64,000 nucleotides of DNA from Saprospiraceae bacterium (GCA_028279185.1 JANQSS010000019.1:62001-126000); one strand, 5' to 3'. Shown: positions 44,469 through 53,379, counted from the stretch's first letter. Program-made: numbers and translations. The notes: generated by a model not told the origin, from the sequence alone.

Positions 44469-46784
44469 ATGATGGTCAAACACGCATTTTCAATTGTACT
44501 CACTTTATTATTCTTTGCCTCGTCATTCGCGCAAGAACAGCCAAATAAATTTGCTCAACTTGAACAGTTGCTTCCAACTCCCAACAACTATCGCAACGCA
44601 TCGGGAGCGCCCGGAGTAGACTATTGGCAACAACGAGCGGATTATAAAATCGCCGTAAAAATAGACGAAGATCAACACCGGCTTACAGGCACTGAAAGTA
44701 TTACGTACCACAATAATTCACCTGATAAGCTGACATATCTATGGTTGCAGCTCGATCAAAATGTACGGGCCAAAGATTCGTATACATACAAAACACGCAC
44801 GTCAAAATTGGATGATAAAATAGCAATTGATCATCTCGAAAATATCGAGCCCTGGTTTGATGGAGGATTTGACATATCATCCGTCACGAATGCAAAAGAA
44901 CAACCTCTTAATTATGTGATTAATAAAACCATGATGCGCATTGATTTGGATGAACCACTATCGCCTGGCAAATCGGTTTCATTTAACATTGCCTGGAGTT
45001 ATCTGATTAACAACCGATTGAAAATAGGGGGTCGAAGCGGTTATGAACACTTCAAAGAAAACAATAATGCCCTCTATACCATAGCCCAATTTTTTCCCCG
45101 GATGTGTGTCTACAATGATGTCGATGGCTGGCAAAACAAGCAATTTCTTGGACGAGGAGAATTTACCTTAGAATTCGGTGACTACGAGGTTGAAATAACC
45201 GTACCTGCGGACCATCTCGTTGCCGCAACCGGAACATTACAAAACGAAAGCGATGTTCTGAATGCAAAGCAACGCCAGCGCCTTGCTCAAGCCAAAAAAG
45301 AATACGAACAACCCGTCATTATTCAAAATCAAAAAGAAGCTGAAAAGGCCGAAAAAGGGCGTTCAAAAGAAATGAAGACGTGGAAGTTTATGGCAAAAAA
45401 TGTCCGTGACTTTGCATTCGCATCTTCAAGAAAATTTATATGGGATGCTATGGCTGTAAAGCAATCCGATGGATCCACAGTGATGGCTATGTCCATGTAT
45501 CCAAAGGAAGGAAATCCGTTATGGGAACAGTATAGTACAAAAGCTGTTGCTCATACGCTGAAATGGTATAGCCACTATACGTTTGATTATCCCTATCCAG
45601 TGGCCTGGTCAATTCATGCTGCCCGTATCGGTATGGAATATCCGATGATATGCTTCAATTTCGGTAGACCTGAAAAAGACGGAACTTACGACAAACGAAC
45701 GAAGTATGGTATGATTGGCGTTATCATCCACGAAGTAGGACACAATTACTTTCCCATGATTGTGAATTCTGACGAAAGGCAGTGGACATGGATGGACGAG
45801 GGGCTGAATTCTTTTGTTCAGTATTTGGCACAATGCCAATGGGAACGTGACTTTCCTCATCGCCGCGGGCCATCTTATACCATCACCGACTACATGAAAG
45901 GTGACAAAGATTTCATTTCTCCAATTATGACGAATTCGGAATCCATTCATCAATTTGGAAATAATGCCTATGGTAAACCAGCTGCTGCGTTAAATATTCT
46001 GCGCGAATCTGTGATGGGGCGAGAACTGTTTGATATGGCCTTTAAGACATATGCTCAGCGATGGATGTTTAAGCAACCTACACCTGCTGACTTCTTTAGA
46101 ACCATGGAGGATGCATCAGGAGTTGATCTAGACTGGTTTTGGCGAGGATGGTTTTACACCACTGACCATGTCGATCAAGAAATTGTTACAGTCACAGAAA
46201 AGATGGCGAATGATGGAAATCCTGACATAAAACTTGAAGAAGGTAAACAGGTACAGGATATGAAAGAAAGATATATATCCAACCAACGAAATGCAACGGA
46301 AATAGAAAATACATATGATGAATTAGATCCTTCTTTGCGAGATTTTTACTCTACATACGATCCATACGAGGTTACATCAGAAGACATTCGTCAGCATGAG
46401 AAGTTCAAACAAAAATTGGACGAGAAAGAAAGTAATTTTTTAACTGATAATAATTATTTCTATGAAATTCAATTAAAAAATAATGGTGGCCTAGTTATGC
46501 CAATAATCCTCCAATTATTTTATGTAGATGGTAGTCAAGAAGTGATTCGCATCCCCGCAGAAATTTGGCGATTTAATCACGAAGAGGTTACGAAAGTTAT
46601 TCCAACACTAAAACGAGTAGAAAAAATAGTTTTAGATCCATTTTTGGAGACCGCCGATGTCGATATGTCTAACAATCATTTTCCAAAGCAACAGCAAGCT
46701 CCTTCACGATTCAAGGTATTTAAACAAAAGCAAGGAAATACCAAGAATCCAATGCAAGAGGCCAAGAAAAAGGATAGATCATAA
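44469..46784 (+). CDS. Secreted M1 family zinc metallopeptidase
   Basis: 771 residues with a signal peptide ending at SFAQ. The M1 site is complete: H421-E422 and H425 in IHEVGHN, with the third zinc ligand E444 in WMDEGLNSF, 18 residues after the second His. The GxMEN substrate loop is degenerate (ARIGMEYPM), as in a Bacteroidota subgroup. The N-terminal domain (about 45-260) carries the DEDQHRLTGTESITYHNNSPD strand pattern. Residues from about 590 have charged, repetitive sequence. It is an exopeptidase or endopeptidase in the periplasm or outside; no sorting domain is seen. Confidence 0.93.
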   Translation: MMVKHAFSIVLTLLFFASSFAQEQPNKFAQLEQLLPTPNNYRNASGAPGVDYWQQRADYKIAVKIDEDQHRLTGTESITYHNNSPDKLTYLWLQLDQNVRAKDSYTYKTRTSKLDDKIAIDHLENIEPWFDGGFDISSVTNAKEQPLNYVINKTMMRIDLDEPLSPGKSVSFNIAWSYLINNRLKIGGRSGYEHFKENNNALYTIAQFFPRMCVYNDVDGWQNKQFLGRGEFTLEFGDYEVEITVPADHLVAATGTLQNESDVLNAKQRQRLAQAKKEYEQPVIIQNQKEAEKAEKGRSKEMKTWKFMAKNVRDFAFASSRKFIWDAMAVKQSDGSTVMAMSMYPKEGNPLWEQYSTKAVAHTLKWYSHYTFDYPYPVAWSIHAARIGMEYPMICFNFGRPEKDGTYDKRTKYGMIGVIIHEVGHNYFPMIVNSDERQWTWMDEGLNSFVQYLAQCQWERDFPHRRGPSYTITDYMKGDKDFISPIMTNSESIHQFGNNAYGKPAAALNILRESVMGRELFDMAFKTYAQRWMFKQPTPADFFRTMEDASGVDLDWFWRGWFYTTDHVDQEIVTVTEKMANDGNPDIKLEEGKQVQDMKERYISNQRNATEIENTYDELDPSLRDFYSTYDPYEVTSEDIRQHEKFKQKLDEKESNFLTDNNYFYEIQLKNNGGLVMPIILQLFYVDGSQEVIRIPAEIWRFNHEEVTKVIPTLKRVEKIVLDPFLETADVDMSNNHFPKQQQAPSRFKVFKQKQGNTKNPMQEAKKKDRS

Positions 46785-46954
46785 ATTATTGAAAATCAAA
46801 CAATTAAAATACAATTAGATTTAATAAAGCCTATTCTTTTCGCTTATAACCCGCTTGTTTCACATCAAATATGTACCTAATACGCTTTTGCGAATTGTAG
46901 TAAAACCAACTTTTTAAAAGCGCAAATAATAATTCATTATATGCGGGTAAAAAA

Positions 46955-47719
46955 TTATACGCTTAATTCGTTGATAAATATTTCCATTTCTTCATTGAAT
47001 AATTTTGGATGTTCCATCATAGGAGCATGACCACATTTATCAATGAATACTAGTTTTGAATTCAAAATTGATTCATGAAAGCGTTCACCAACGTAATGGG
47101 GTGTAATTGTATCCTGTTTACCCCAAATAAGCAATGTTGGTACTGTAATTTCATCCAATCGCTCGCCAACGTTGTGCCGTATAGCTGATTTTGCTGTTGC
47201 AATAACGCGAATAGCCTTATTGCGATTATTGACGATATCGAAGACTTCATCTACCAATTCTTTGGTCGCTATTGCAGGATCATAAAACGTATCGGCCGTC
47301 TTCTTCTTGATAAAGTCGTAATTGCCGCGTTTTGGAAATGTGGAACCCATGGCGTTTTCGAATAATCCACTGCTCCCTGTCAAAATAAGTGATCCTAATA
47401 AATATTGATTTTTAAGTGTGTACAGCAAGGCAATATGGCCACCTAGTGAATTACCTAATATGTGGATGTTGGTGAAGCCTTTATGTTCCACAAAAAGTTC
47501 CACGTGACCCAATAAACCATTTATTGACACTTTTCGAAGAGGCATTGTGTAGATGGGAAGAATCGGTACAACCACATTATATCTATGTCCAAAATGCTCG
47601 AGGATTCCGCCAAAATTGCTCAATGCTCCGAATAACCCATGTAATAACATAATGGTTTCATCTCCACCTTTGGTTTCAATGTACTTGAATGGTCCATCTT
47701 CTATTATATCGTATGTCAT
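46955..47719 (-). CDS. Alpha/beta hydrolase
   Basis: 254 residues from the ATG at 47719; an in-frame ATG at 47746 is possible. The fold is clear: the oxyanion strand LLHGLFGALSNF, nucleophile Ser in GNSLGGH, the acid Asp in GKQDTITP, and catalytic His in CGHAPMMEHP. The pattern is that of the MhpC/epoxide-hydrolase-like group; its substrate is unknown. It lies 74 bases downstream of the heme A synthase gene on the same strand. A sequence resembling parS at 47496-47511 falls in its coding part and is thought to be chance. Confidence 0.92.
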   Translation of the reverse strand: MTYDIIEDGPFKYIETKGGDETIMLLHGLFGALSNFGGILEHFGHRYNVVVPILPIYTMPLRKVSINGLLGHVELFVEHKGFTNIHILGNSLGGHIALLYTLKNQYLLGSLILTGSSGLFENAMGSTFPKRGNYDFIKKKTADTFYDPAIATKELVDEVFDIVNNRNKAIRVIATAKSAIRHNVGERLDEITVPTLLIWGKQDTITPHYVGERFHESILNSKLVFIDKCGHAPMMEHPKLFNEEMEIFINELSV

Positions 47720-47793
47720 GGGAGTCGAAATATAGTGATAATCCACCTTTATGCTTAGTCAACGGCTGTTAGAAGATTTGCACATCCCACCTA

Positions 47794-48825
47794 CTAATAC
47801 TTTCGCGATAACATGCTAACTGCATGTCCTAACAGCAATATCCCAATCAGTTGGTGTAATATTCCGAGCATTAAGGGAATTTGACCAATGCAATTGATGA
47901 GCGTTAATACTCCAAGAACGACTTGAATTAACAATATTCCAAAGCCAATGAAAAGCGATTTTTGCGGGTGTTTAAATAGAGTAATCGCGTATCCGATCAA
48001 AAGTCCATATGCCATCCCACGATGTAAAATTTGAACGATTGCTGGCATGAAGGCATTCTTGTCATACTCTAAAAAAGCCGAAAGCGACCAATTTTCTGCA
48101 ACCCGAAGCACTTCGGGCCAATATGTTCCATTCATAGAAGGCCAAGTAGGAAAAAATAAGCCGGCTTTCATTCCTGACATTAACGCGCCTAATAGAATCT
48201 GCAAAAAGATAAAAACACAAAGTCGCCATAAGCTCGCCTTGGATATGGTAATCCCTGCATTGATTGGTACCTGACGCTTCTTATATTGCACCGTCACATG
48301 TACCATGAAACAAAATAGAAGAACGGCTAAGCCTAAATGCAACATCAACTTATAAGCATTGACCCAAGGTCTATCGACAAGACCACTAGCCACCATTATC
48401 CATCCAAAAAAACCAACCAAACCGCCAAATAAAACCGCCAATAATAGATGTTTCATCAACTGCTTGTCGATAAATCCTTTTGATAAAAAGAAGAGAAATG
48501 GAAAAAGAAAGACGAATCCAAGCAATCGAGCCCACAGCCTATGAAAATACTCCCAAAAATATATGAATTTGAATTCTGAAAGAGACATACCTTCGTTTAT
48601 CTTCTCATATTGCGGAGTTTCTTTATACAAGTCAAACTCTTGATCCCAGGCTTGTGATGTCAAAGGAGGTAATGTGCCCGTTACGATTTCCCATTTCGTT
48701 ATGCTTAGGCCAGAACCGGTCAATCGTGTAATCCCGCCCAACAAGATTTGCACAAACACCATGATTACACCTATATATAACCAATATTTTATAGCAGGTC
48801 GAAATCGCATCAGGTATATTTTCAT
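47794..48825 (-). CDS. Heme A synthase (COX15/CtaA family)
   Basis: 343 residues from the ATG at 48825. Eight helices with the conserved CtaA/COX15 signatures GGITRLTGSGLSITKWEIVTG-like near the N-terminus, EYFHRLWARLLGF (heme-ligand His), MLHLGLAVLLF, and the second half LHRGMAYGLLIG and HQLIGILLL. It oxidises the methyl group of heme O to formyl, making heme A for cytochrome oxidase in the inner membrane. ctaB and the oxidase genes are not in the window. Its start faces the candidate origin region. Confidence 0.94.
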   Translation of the reverse strand: MKIYLMRFRPAIKYWLYIGVIMVFVQILLGGITRLTGSGLSITKWEIVTGTLPPLTSQAWDQEFDLYKETPQYEKINEGMSLSEFKFIYFWEYFHRLWARLLGFVFLFPFLFFLSKGFIDKQLMKHLLLAVLFGGLVGFFGWIMVASGLVDRPWVNAYKLMLHLGLAVLLFCFMVHVTVQYKKRQVPINAGITISKASLWRLCVFIFLQILLGALMSGMKAGLFFPTWPSMNGTYWPEVLRVAENWSLSAFLEYDKNAFMPAIVQILHRGMAYGLLIGYAITLFKHPQKSLFIGFGILLIQVVLGVLTLINCIGQIPLMLGILHQLIGILLLGHAVSMLSRKY

Positions 48826-48980
48826 TGTGAAAGTAACACTATCTGGCATGAAAGGTGTAATTCCAATTCCCAGTTTAGAATAATTCTGAATGTCTTTTGC
48901 AGGAAAATATGCAGGCTATAATAATGATTATAGTTTTAAATTTTAAAAAAGAATATTCCTTATTATTAGTTCTGTTAATT

Positions 48981-48989
48981 TGTGGATAA
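48981..48989 (-). promoter_or_regulatory. DnaA box, perfect
   Basis: TGTGGATAA, the reverse complement of the consensus DnaA box TTATCCACA. It faces the second box at 49138. Confidence 0.65.
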
Positions 48990-49137
48990 CTATCTCAAAA
49001 ACAAACATAGTTTACAATTCATATTGTTAAAAGTACCAAATACAAATATTTACATATTTAGAATTTTGATATGCAAATAATAGCCTGAAATGAACATATT
49101 GTTAATATCATAAATTGAAGAATGATTAATACGAAGG

Positions 49138-49146
49138 TTATCCACC
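49138..49146 (+). promoter_or_regulatory. DnaA box, 8 of 9
   Basis: TTATCCACC, one base from the consensus, opposite in orientation to the perfect box 149 bases to its left. DnaA tolerates change at the last position less well, so its strength is uncertain. Confidence 0.5.
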
Positions 49147-49283
49147 TATCGATTGAATCAATGTTATTTACTGTGAAGAATTGCTAGTTATCAATAGTTG
49201 TATGTTAATAAGTCAATATATTAAGGCATTGATTAATAGTTTTTTATACGAGAATAATTTATAAATGTGTAAACTTAAAAGCA

Positions 49284-49736
49284 ATGCGTGTCGTCATTCA
49301 ACGAGTTAAGAAGGCATCAGTTGTCATAGAGAGAAAGGCTTTCGAAAATAGCATTTCAACCGGCTTGCTCCTATTCGTCGGGATAGAAGAGGCAGATGAT
49401 GAATCAGACGTAAACTGGCTAGCACATAAGATAATCAACATGCGGATCTTTGCTGATACTGAGGGTAAAATGAATCAGTCCATACTCGATGTAGCAGGAG
49501 AATTACTTTTGATATCTCAGTTTACACTACATGCAAGTACAAAGAAGGGAAATCGCCCCTCATTTATTAAGGCTGCAAAGCCCGAAAAGGCTATCCCGCT
49601 CTACAAACATTTCATTGCGGTACTTGAAAAAAGCGAATTACTAGTGAAAACGGGTGTTTTTGGAGGAGACATGCAGGTGTCTCTTGTCAATGATGGACCC
49701 GTAACAATAATTATGGATTCAAAAAACAGAGGTTAA
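49284..49736 (+). CDS. dtd: D-aminoacyl-tRNA deacylase
   Basis: 150 residues, the usual length. The opening MRVVIQRVKKASVVIE and the two active-site loops LISQFTLHA (SQxT) and VNDGPVTI (the GP loop, here DGPVT instead of the common NxGPVT) define DTD. It hydrolyses D-amino acids and glycine from mischarged tRNA in the cytosol. Its stop shares a base with the mazG start (TAATG), so the two are coupled. The dtd-mazG pair, with deoC nearby, is a recurrent Bacteroidota neighbourhood as I recall it. Confidence 0.96.
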   Translation: MRVVIQRVKKASVVIERKAFENSISTGLLLFVGIEEADDESDVNWLAHKIINMRIFADTEGKMNQSILDVAGELLLISQFTLHASTKKGNRPSFIKAAKPEKAIPLYKHFIAVLEKSELLVKTGVFGGDMQVSLVNDGPVTIIMDSKNRG

Positions 49737-50065
49737 TGGAAATCAACGAATGGCAAACTCAGGTAGATAAATGGATAAAGGAGATTGGTATTAGATATTT
49801 TGATATTAAAACCAATGCTCTCTTATTGTCAGAAGAACTCGGTGAACTTAACCGTCTGATAGCAAGACGCTACGGTGAACAATCGTTTAAGAAACCGATG
49901 TCAAATGATGAAATTGATTTGAAAATTCAAGACGAGATTGGTGATGTTCTTTTTGTTTTAACCTGTATTAGCAATCAATTAAATGTTGATTTAGAAGAAG
50001 TTATTCAAAAAAACCTCGTGAAAAAAACAAAGCGAGATGCTCTCCGGCATCGACATCTCAAATAA
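49736..50065 (+). CDS. MazG-like nucleotide pyrophosphohydrolase
   Basis: 109 residues. The all-alpha MazG site is seen as LLSEELGELNRLIARRYGE (ExxE part) and KIQDEIGDVLFVLTCISNQL (ExxD part), which hold magnesium. The small size fits MazG-like enzymes such as RS21-C6 that clean non-canonical NTPs. Start overlaps the dtd stop by one base. It converges on the next gene with 12 bases between. Confidence 0.93.
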   Translation: MEINEWQTQVDKWIKEIGIRYFDIKTNALLLSEELGELNRLIARRYGEQSFKKPMSNDEIDLKIQDEIGDVLFVLTCISNQLNVDLEEVIQKNLVKKTKRDALRHRHLK

Positions 50066-50077
50066 ATGGTAGCATGA

Positions 50078-50668
50078 TCATTCTTTAACTAAAAGCCTAT
50101 ATACATCGTCTAATAGTTCATATTGTAGTTTTAAAAATCGATCATTCGTTTCCCAGGATTCATTTTTTTCATTATACGTGTACAATGTCCTGTATGTCGA
50201 GGTATCGAAGTGTTTTTGAATGATTTTTGTTCCGGTTTTTCGATGAACGACAAAAGACTTTTGATGCTCGAACCGCTTAATTCCCTCTTCTAGGTTATCC
50301 GGTTGGAAAATTGGAATTGATGTAATGCGAAATGTTTCTACAGATGTTTGAGCAAACGCTTTAAAAGCCGCATAGACTAAGTCACGTTTTACTTGTTCTC
50401 TCATCCGATCCTCGTCGTCTTGTCTAAACACGGACGAAACCTGAACGTGCAATGTCTCATCAGCGCCACCTAGTACGACAAAGGTTCCTTTTTCAATGTC
50501 AAATCGGTTTTCCGAAAGAATAGCTAACACAACATTTTCACTTTGAGGAAACAGGGGTATTAGACTTGTATCAGAAACAATAAAACCGTCATCAACACTA
50601 CATGACAGACAACAACACAACAGTGACAACACTACTATTTGAAATTTACAATACATCTTTTCAGGCAT
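50078..50668 (-). CDS. Hypothetical lipoprotein
   Basis: 196 residues (192 if the ATG at 50656 is used). A lipoprotein signal ends in LLCCCLSC, with several Cys near the lipidation site. The mature part is a mixed alpha/beta protein with many charged residues (FRQDDEDRMREQVKRDLVYAAFKAF, KRFEHQKSFVVHRKTG). No family was recognised. It is transcribed toward mazG and is divergent from the next lipoprotein gene. Confidence 0.6.
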   Translation of the reverse strand: MPEKMYCKFQIVVLSLLCCCLSCSVDDGFIVSDTSLIPLFPQSENVVLAILSENRFDIEKGTFVVLGGADETLHVQVSSVFRQDDEDRMREQVKRDLVYAAFKAFAQTSVETFRITSIPIFQPDNLEEGIKRFEHQKSFVVHRKTGTKIIQKHFDTSTYRTLYTYNEKNESWETNDRFLKLQYELLDDVYRLLVKE

Positions 50669-50832
50669 AATCTGCTGTGATGACCTTAAGTATTAACAGC
50701 AATAGGGCATGTATAGTTGCTATGAGGGTTAAAATGAGGTACAAGTAAAAATTTTTTTTCGGACAAAGCAACCCTTTTATAACTCACCACATACTACCCT
50801 TGAAAAATTAATAATAAAAAAAATTTAGTCAA

Positions 50833-51702
50833 GTGAAAAAAGTATCATATCTATTTCTAGTGCTTTGCACGATGTTTTTGGTATCGTGTGATGACGACGA
50901 AGGATCAACTTCAATGCTCAATCTTTCTATAAATGGACTTGAAGATTTAGGATCCGAATTCGCGTATGAAGGGTGGCTCATCGTAGATGGCAGCGCAGTG
51001 AGCACAGGTGTATTTACAGTCAATGACAATGGCAATCTTTCAAGCAATTTTTTTAATGTTGATCAAAATGATCTTAACAATGCTTCATCTTTTGTACTTA
51101 CTATTGAACCGAGCCCCGATAATGATCCAGACCCAAGTGATGTTCACATTTTAGCAGGTGACTTTAGTAATAGTTCAGCCACTTTAACAATTGGCCACAG
51201 CTCCGCTCTTAATAATAACTTCAGTTCAGCGGCAGGAAAATATATACTCGCAACACCTACAGATGGAATGAATAACAATGAAAATAGCGGAGTTTGGTTC
51301 CTGGACCTCACGAGCGGAAGTCCATCGACAGGTCTTACACTACCAACGCTTCCGCAAGGATGGATATATGAAGGTTGGGCGGTAATCGATGGAACACCAG
51401 TTACCACAGGAACATTTTCTTCGGTCTCAGCCGTGGACAATGCGGCACCCTTCAGTGGTACAATGGGTGGACCTTCCTATCCTGGAGAAGACTTCTTAAA
51501 CAATGCACCTGCGGGCTTGACATTTCCAACTGACTTGTCAGGCGGAATGGCTGTAATCAGCATAGAGCCGGTACCGGATAATAGCCCAAACCCGTTTCTA
51601 TTAAAACCACTTGTGGCAAGTATACCATCGGCGGCACAGGATCATTTTACATACAATATGAATGCATCGACGAGCTATCCAACGGGAACAGCTAGTCGAT
51701 AA
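50833..51702 (+). CDS. Lipoprotein with internal duplication, RskA-like
   Basis: 289 residues from a GTG. A lipoprotein signal ends at MFLVSC. Two similar halves are visible: FAYEGWLIVDGSAVSTGVF with IEPSPDNDPDPSDVHILAGDF, and WIYEGWAVIDGTPVTTGTF with IEPVPDNSPNPFLLKPLVA. The YEGWxVxDGxxxxTGxF and IEPxPDN pattern recalls the extracytoplasmic domain of RskA-type anti-sigma-K proteins, used here as a surface or periplasmic lipoprotein without a sigma-binding part. The function is unknown. A strong terminator follows 33 bases after the stop. Confidence 0.65.
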   Translation: MKKVSYLFLVLCTMFLVSCDDDEGSTSMLNLSINGLEDLGSEFAYEGWLIVDGSAVSTGVFTVNDNGNLSSNFFNVDQNDLNNASSFVLTIEPSPDNDPDPSDVHILAGDFSNSSATLTIGHSSALNNNFSSAAGKYILATPTDGMNNNENSGVWFLDLTSGSPSTGLTLPTLPQGWIYEGWAVIDGTPVTTGTFSSVSAVDNAAPFSGTMGGPSYPGEDFLNNAPAGLTFPTDLSGGMAVISIEPVPDNSPNPFLLKPLVASIPSAAQDHFTYNMNASTSYPTGTASR

Positions 51703-51735
51703 AAAATATATAAGGCTAATACTGTTATCGTGACG

Positions 51736-51773
51736 CGGGACCATGAATACAATTCATGGTCCCGTATTTTTTT
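51736..51773 (+). terminator. Strong rho-independent terminator
   Basis: CGGGACCATGAAT and ATTCATGGTCCCG form a perfect 13-base stem around a 3-base loop, followed by TATTTTTTT. It ends the duplicated lipoprotein gene and shields the arsR promoter. Confidence 0.93.
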
Positions 51774-51879
51774 GAACCGAAAAATTAACTATACTTTATA
51801 GTAGCAGCTTTGTTCTTCACCTTCCGGTTCATCTTTTCAAACAGCTTTTACGAAACTTTATCGCACTTTGAGAAAACAT

Positions 51880-51918
51880 TTTGGTTTTTTTTAAGTTCTT
51901 TATCGTAATATTGCGATA
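51880..51918 (+). promoter_or_regulatory. arsR promoter with overlapping ArsR operator
   Basis: TTTG at 51880-51883 and TAATATTG at 51906-51913 are 22 bases apart, the same spacing as the SDR promoter. An 18-base dyad TATCG-T-AATATT-G-CGATA at 51901-51918, broken only at one base pair, covers the whole -7 element. This is how an ArsR/SmtB repressor blocks its own promoter until metalloid binds. The arsR ATG follows at 51930. Confidence 0.75.
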
Positions 51919-51929
51919 TAACAAAAACT

Positions 51930-52250
51930 ATGGGTTTAACAAAAACGGAAATTTTCTCAGATAAACAGAATGCGCTAGCAAAGATGGCCAAAGCCCTGGC
52001 TCACCCCGCCAGAATAGCCATATTGGAGCACATGTTGGAACAAAAAGCATGCATCTGTGGTGATTTAGTAACGGAAATTGGATTAGCACAAGCAACCATA
52101 TCACAACATTTGCGCGAATTGAAAGATGTTGGTCTCATTAAAGGAAACATCGAAGGAAATCGTATGTGCTATTGTATCGACGAAGCGAAATGGAGCTTAA
52201 CCAAAAAAGAATTAGTAGACTTATTTAATCAGTTAAAATCTTGTTGTTAA
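51930..52250 (+). CDS. ArsR/SmtB family metalloid-responsive repressor
   Basis: 106 residues. The winged helix (about 22-95) has the HPARIAILEHM opening, the recognition helix GLAQATISQHLRELKDVGLI and a wing ending in GNRMCYCI. The sensor cysteines C41-x-C43 lie in KACICGDLV, equivalent to ELCVCDL of classical ArsR. Binding of As(III) or Sb(III) there should release the operator seen at 51901-51918. It is the first of three genes followed by a DUF6428 protein and a phosphatase-like arsenate reductase. Confidence 0.93.
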   Translation: MGLTKTEIFSDKQNALAKMAKALAHPARIAILEHMLEQKACICGDLVTEIGLAQATISQHLRELKDVGLIKGNIEGNRMCYCIDEAKWSLTKKELVDLFNQLKSCC

Positions 52251-52266
52251 ATAAATATGATAAACT

Positions 52267-52746
52267 ATGAATGTAGCAGAATTAAAAAATAGCCTTGCCA
52301 CCATAGAAAACACCGTGTTTAAGTTGCCGAGTGGAGAATTGGTCCCAAAGCACTTTCATGTTACCGAAGTGGCGAAACAAATAAAACATTTTATCGACTG
52401 CGGAGGAACGGAAAGAAAAGAAAACAAAGTGACACTGCAGCTATGGAGTTCGATAGACTATCATCATAGACTAAAGGCGTCAAAACTTACTAGTATTATT
52501 GAGCTTTCAGAGAATAAATTAGACATTGACTCTAAAACAGAAGTGGAAGTTGAGTATCAAGGAGAAGAATCCATTAATACGTACAAACTTGATTTTGATG
52601 GAACAAACTTTTTATTAAAAGGAAAACAAACGGATTGCCTCGCAAAAAGCAATTGTGGTATTCCAGTTGAAAAGGTAAAGAAACAATTGGTCGATCTTGC
52701 GACTTCGTCAGGTACATGTTGTGCACCCGGATCAGGATGTTGTTAG
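52267..52746 (+). CDS. DUF6428 family protein of the ars operon
   Basis: 159 residues. The body is an alpha/beta domain (LPSGELVPKHFHVTEV, DCGGTERKENKVTLQLW, HHRLKASKLTSIIEL) and the end is a Cys-rich tail (GTCCAPGSGCC). As I recall, such proteins regularly sit between arsR and the arsenate reductase in Bacteroidota. The tail may bind arsenite or another soft metal. It lies 16 bases after arsR and 18 bases before the next gene. Its biochemical role is not established. Confidence 0.75.
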   Translation: MNVAELKNSLATIENTVFKLPSGELVPKHFHVTEVAKQIKHFIDCGGTERKENKVTLQLWSSIDYHHRLKASKLTSIIELSENKLDIDSKTEVEVEYQGEESINTYKLDFDGTNFLLKGKQTDCLAKSNCGIPVEKVKKQLVDLATSSGTCCAPGSGCC

Positions 52747-52764
52747 GCGAGCGTGTAGACAAAT

Positions 52765-53376
52765 ATGACATTTAATAGATCAAAATTCATCTCGCGATTT
52801 AATGAATCGAATGTATCGAGAAGCAGAAAAAAGCTTCTCGATGCGATCTGCTTGGAAATTGTAAATTCAATACAGGAAAAAGGGAAAGCGAGTTTGAATT
52901 TTATTTGCACGCATAATTCGCGCAGAAGCCAGATGTCTCATTTTTTGGCAGCCGTATTTACGGATTATTTTAATATTGAACTTAATATATATTCAGGGGG
53001 AACAGAGATAACAGCTGTTCACGAAAATGTGCTAAACGTATTTCGGAGAATCGATGTACCGTTTAATATGCAAGGCTCCAAAAATCCGAAAATTGAAATT
53101 GGGATTTCGAAGAACAAAAATATTACGTTGTTTTCAAAAAAATATAACAACAAAATAAACCCAACTTCGGGCTTTATTGCTATTATGACATGTGATGACG
53201 CATATGAAAACTGTCCGGTAGTGTATGGTGCGCAAAAGAAGGTCGCACTGGTTTATGAGGACCCTAAAGTTTTTGATACCAGACCAAATCCTACTGATTA
53301 CTATATAGACCGATTTGATGAAATAGGTCGGGAAATGTGGTACTTGATAAAGGGTGTAAAAGAGGAATTAAATTAG
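52765..53376 (+). CDS. Arsenate reductase-like low-molecular-weight phosphatase
   Basis: 203 residues. The LMW-PTP loop is C48-THNSR-R54 in FICTHNSRRS (C-x5-R), and the acid loop is YEDP. A further cysteine pair in CDDAYENCP fits the redox relay of thioredoxin-linked ArsC. It likely reduces arsenate to arsenite. It is about 60 residues longer than classical ArsC because of an N-terminal helical extension, as in the Bacteroidota protein-tyrosine-phosphatase group. The usual next gene, an Acr3-type arsenite pump, is missing, and deoC converges on this gene after 3 bases. Confidence 0.85.
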   Translation: MTFNRSKFISRFNESNVSRSRKKLLDAICLEIVNSIQEKGKASLNFICTHNSRRSQMSHFLAAVFTDYFNIELNIYSGGTEITAVHENVLNVFRRIDVPFNMQGSKNPKIEIGISKNKNITLFSKKYNNKINPTSGFIAIMTCDDAYENCPVVYGAQKKVALVYEDPKVFDTRPNPTDYYIDRFDEIGREMWYLIKGVKEELN

Positions 53377-53379
53377 TGG

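Larger units (their letters stand above)
48826..49283. other. Candidate replication origin (oriC)
   Basis: A 458-base gap between divergent genes, strongly AT-rich over 48900-49283 and free of coding frames. It holds a perfect DnaA box TGTGGATAA (48981-48989), an oppositely oriented near-perfect box TTATCCACC (49138-49146) and a weaker TGTGAAGAA (49172-49180). The AT-rich run 48937-48953 and the stretch 49185-49262 are possible unwinding segments. The parS pair is 4.5 kb away and transcription diverges from here. Against it: only two strong boxes, and dnaA is not adjacent. GC skew was not computed. Confidence 0.55.

Noticed and set aside
47496-47511. Sequence AGTTCCACGTGACCCA resembling parS
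   Set aside because: It matches only 13 of 16 positions of the best parS variant, is asymmetric, and lies inside the coding part of the alpha/beta hydrolase where the codons explain it.
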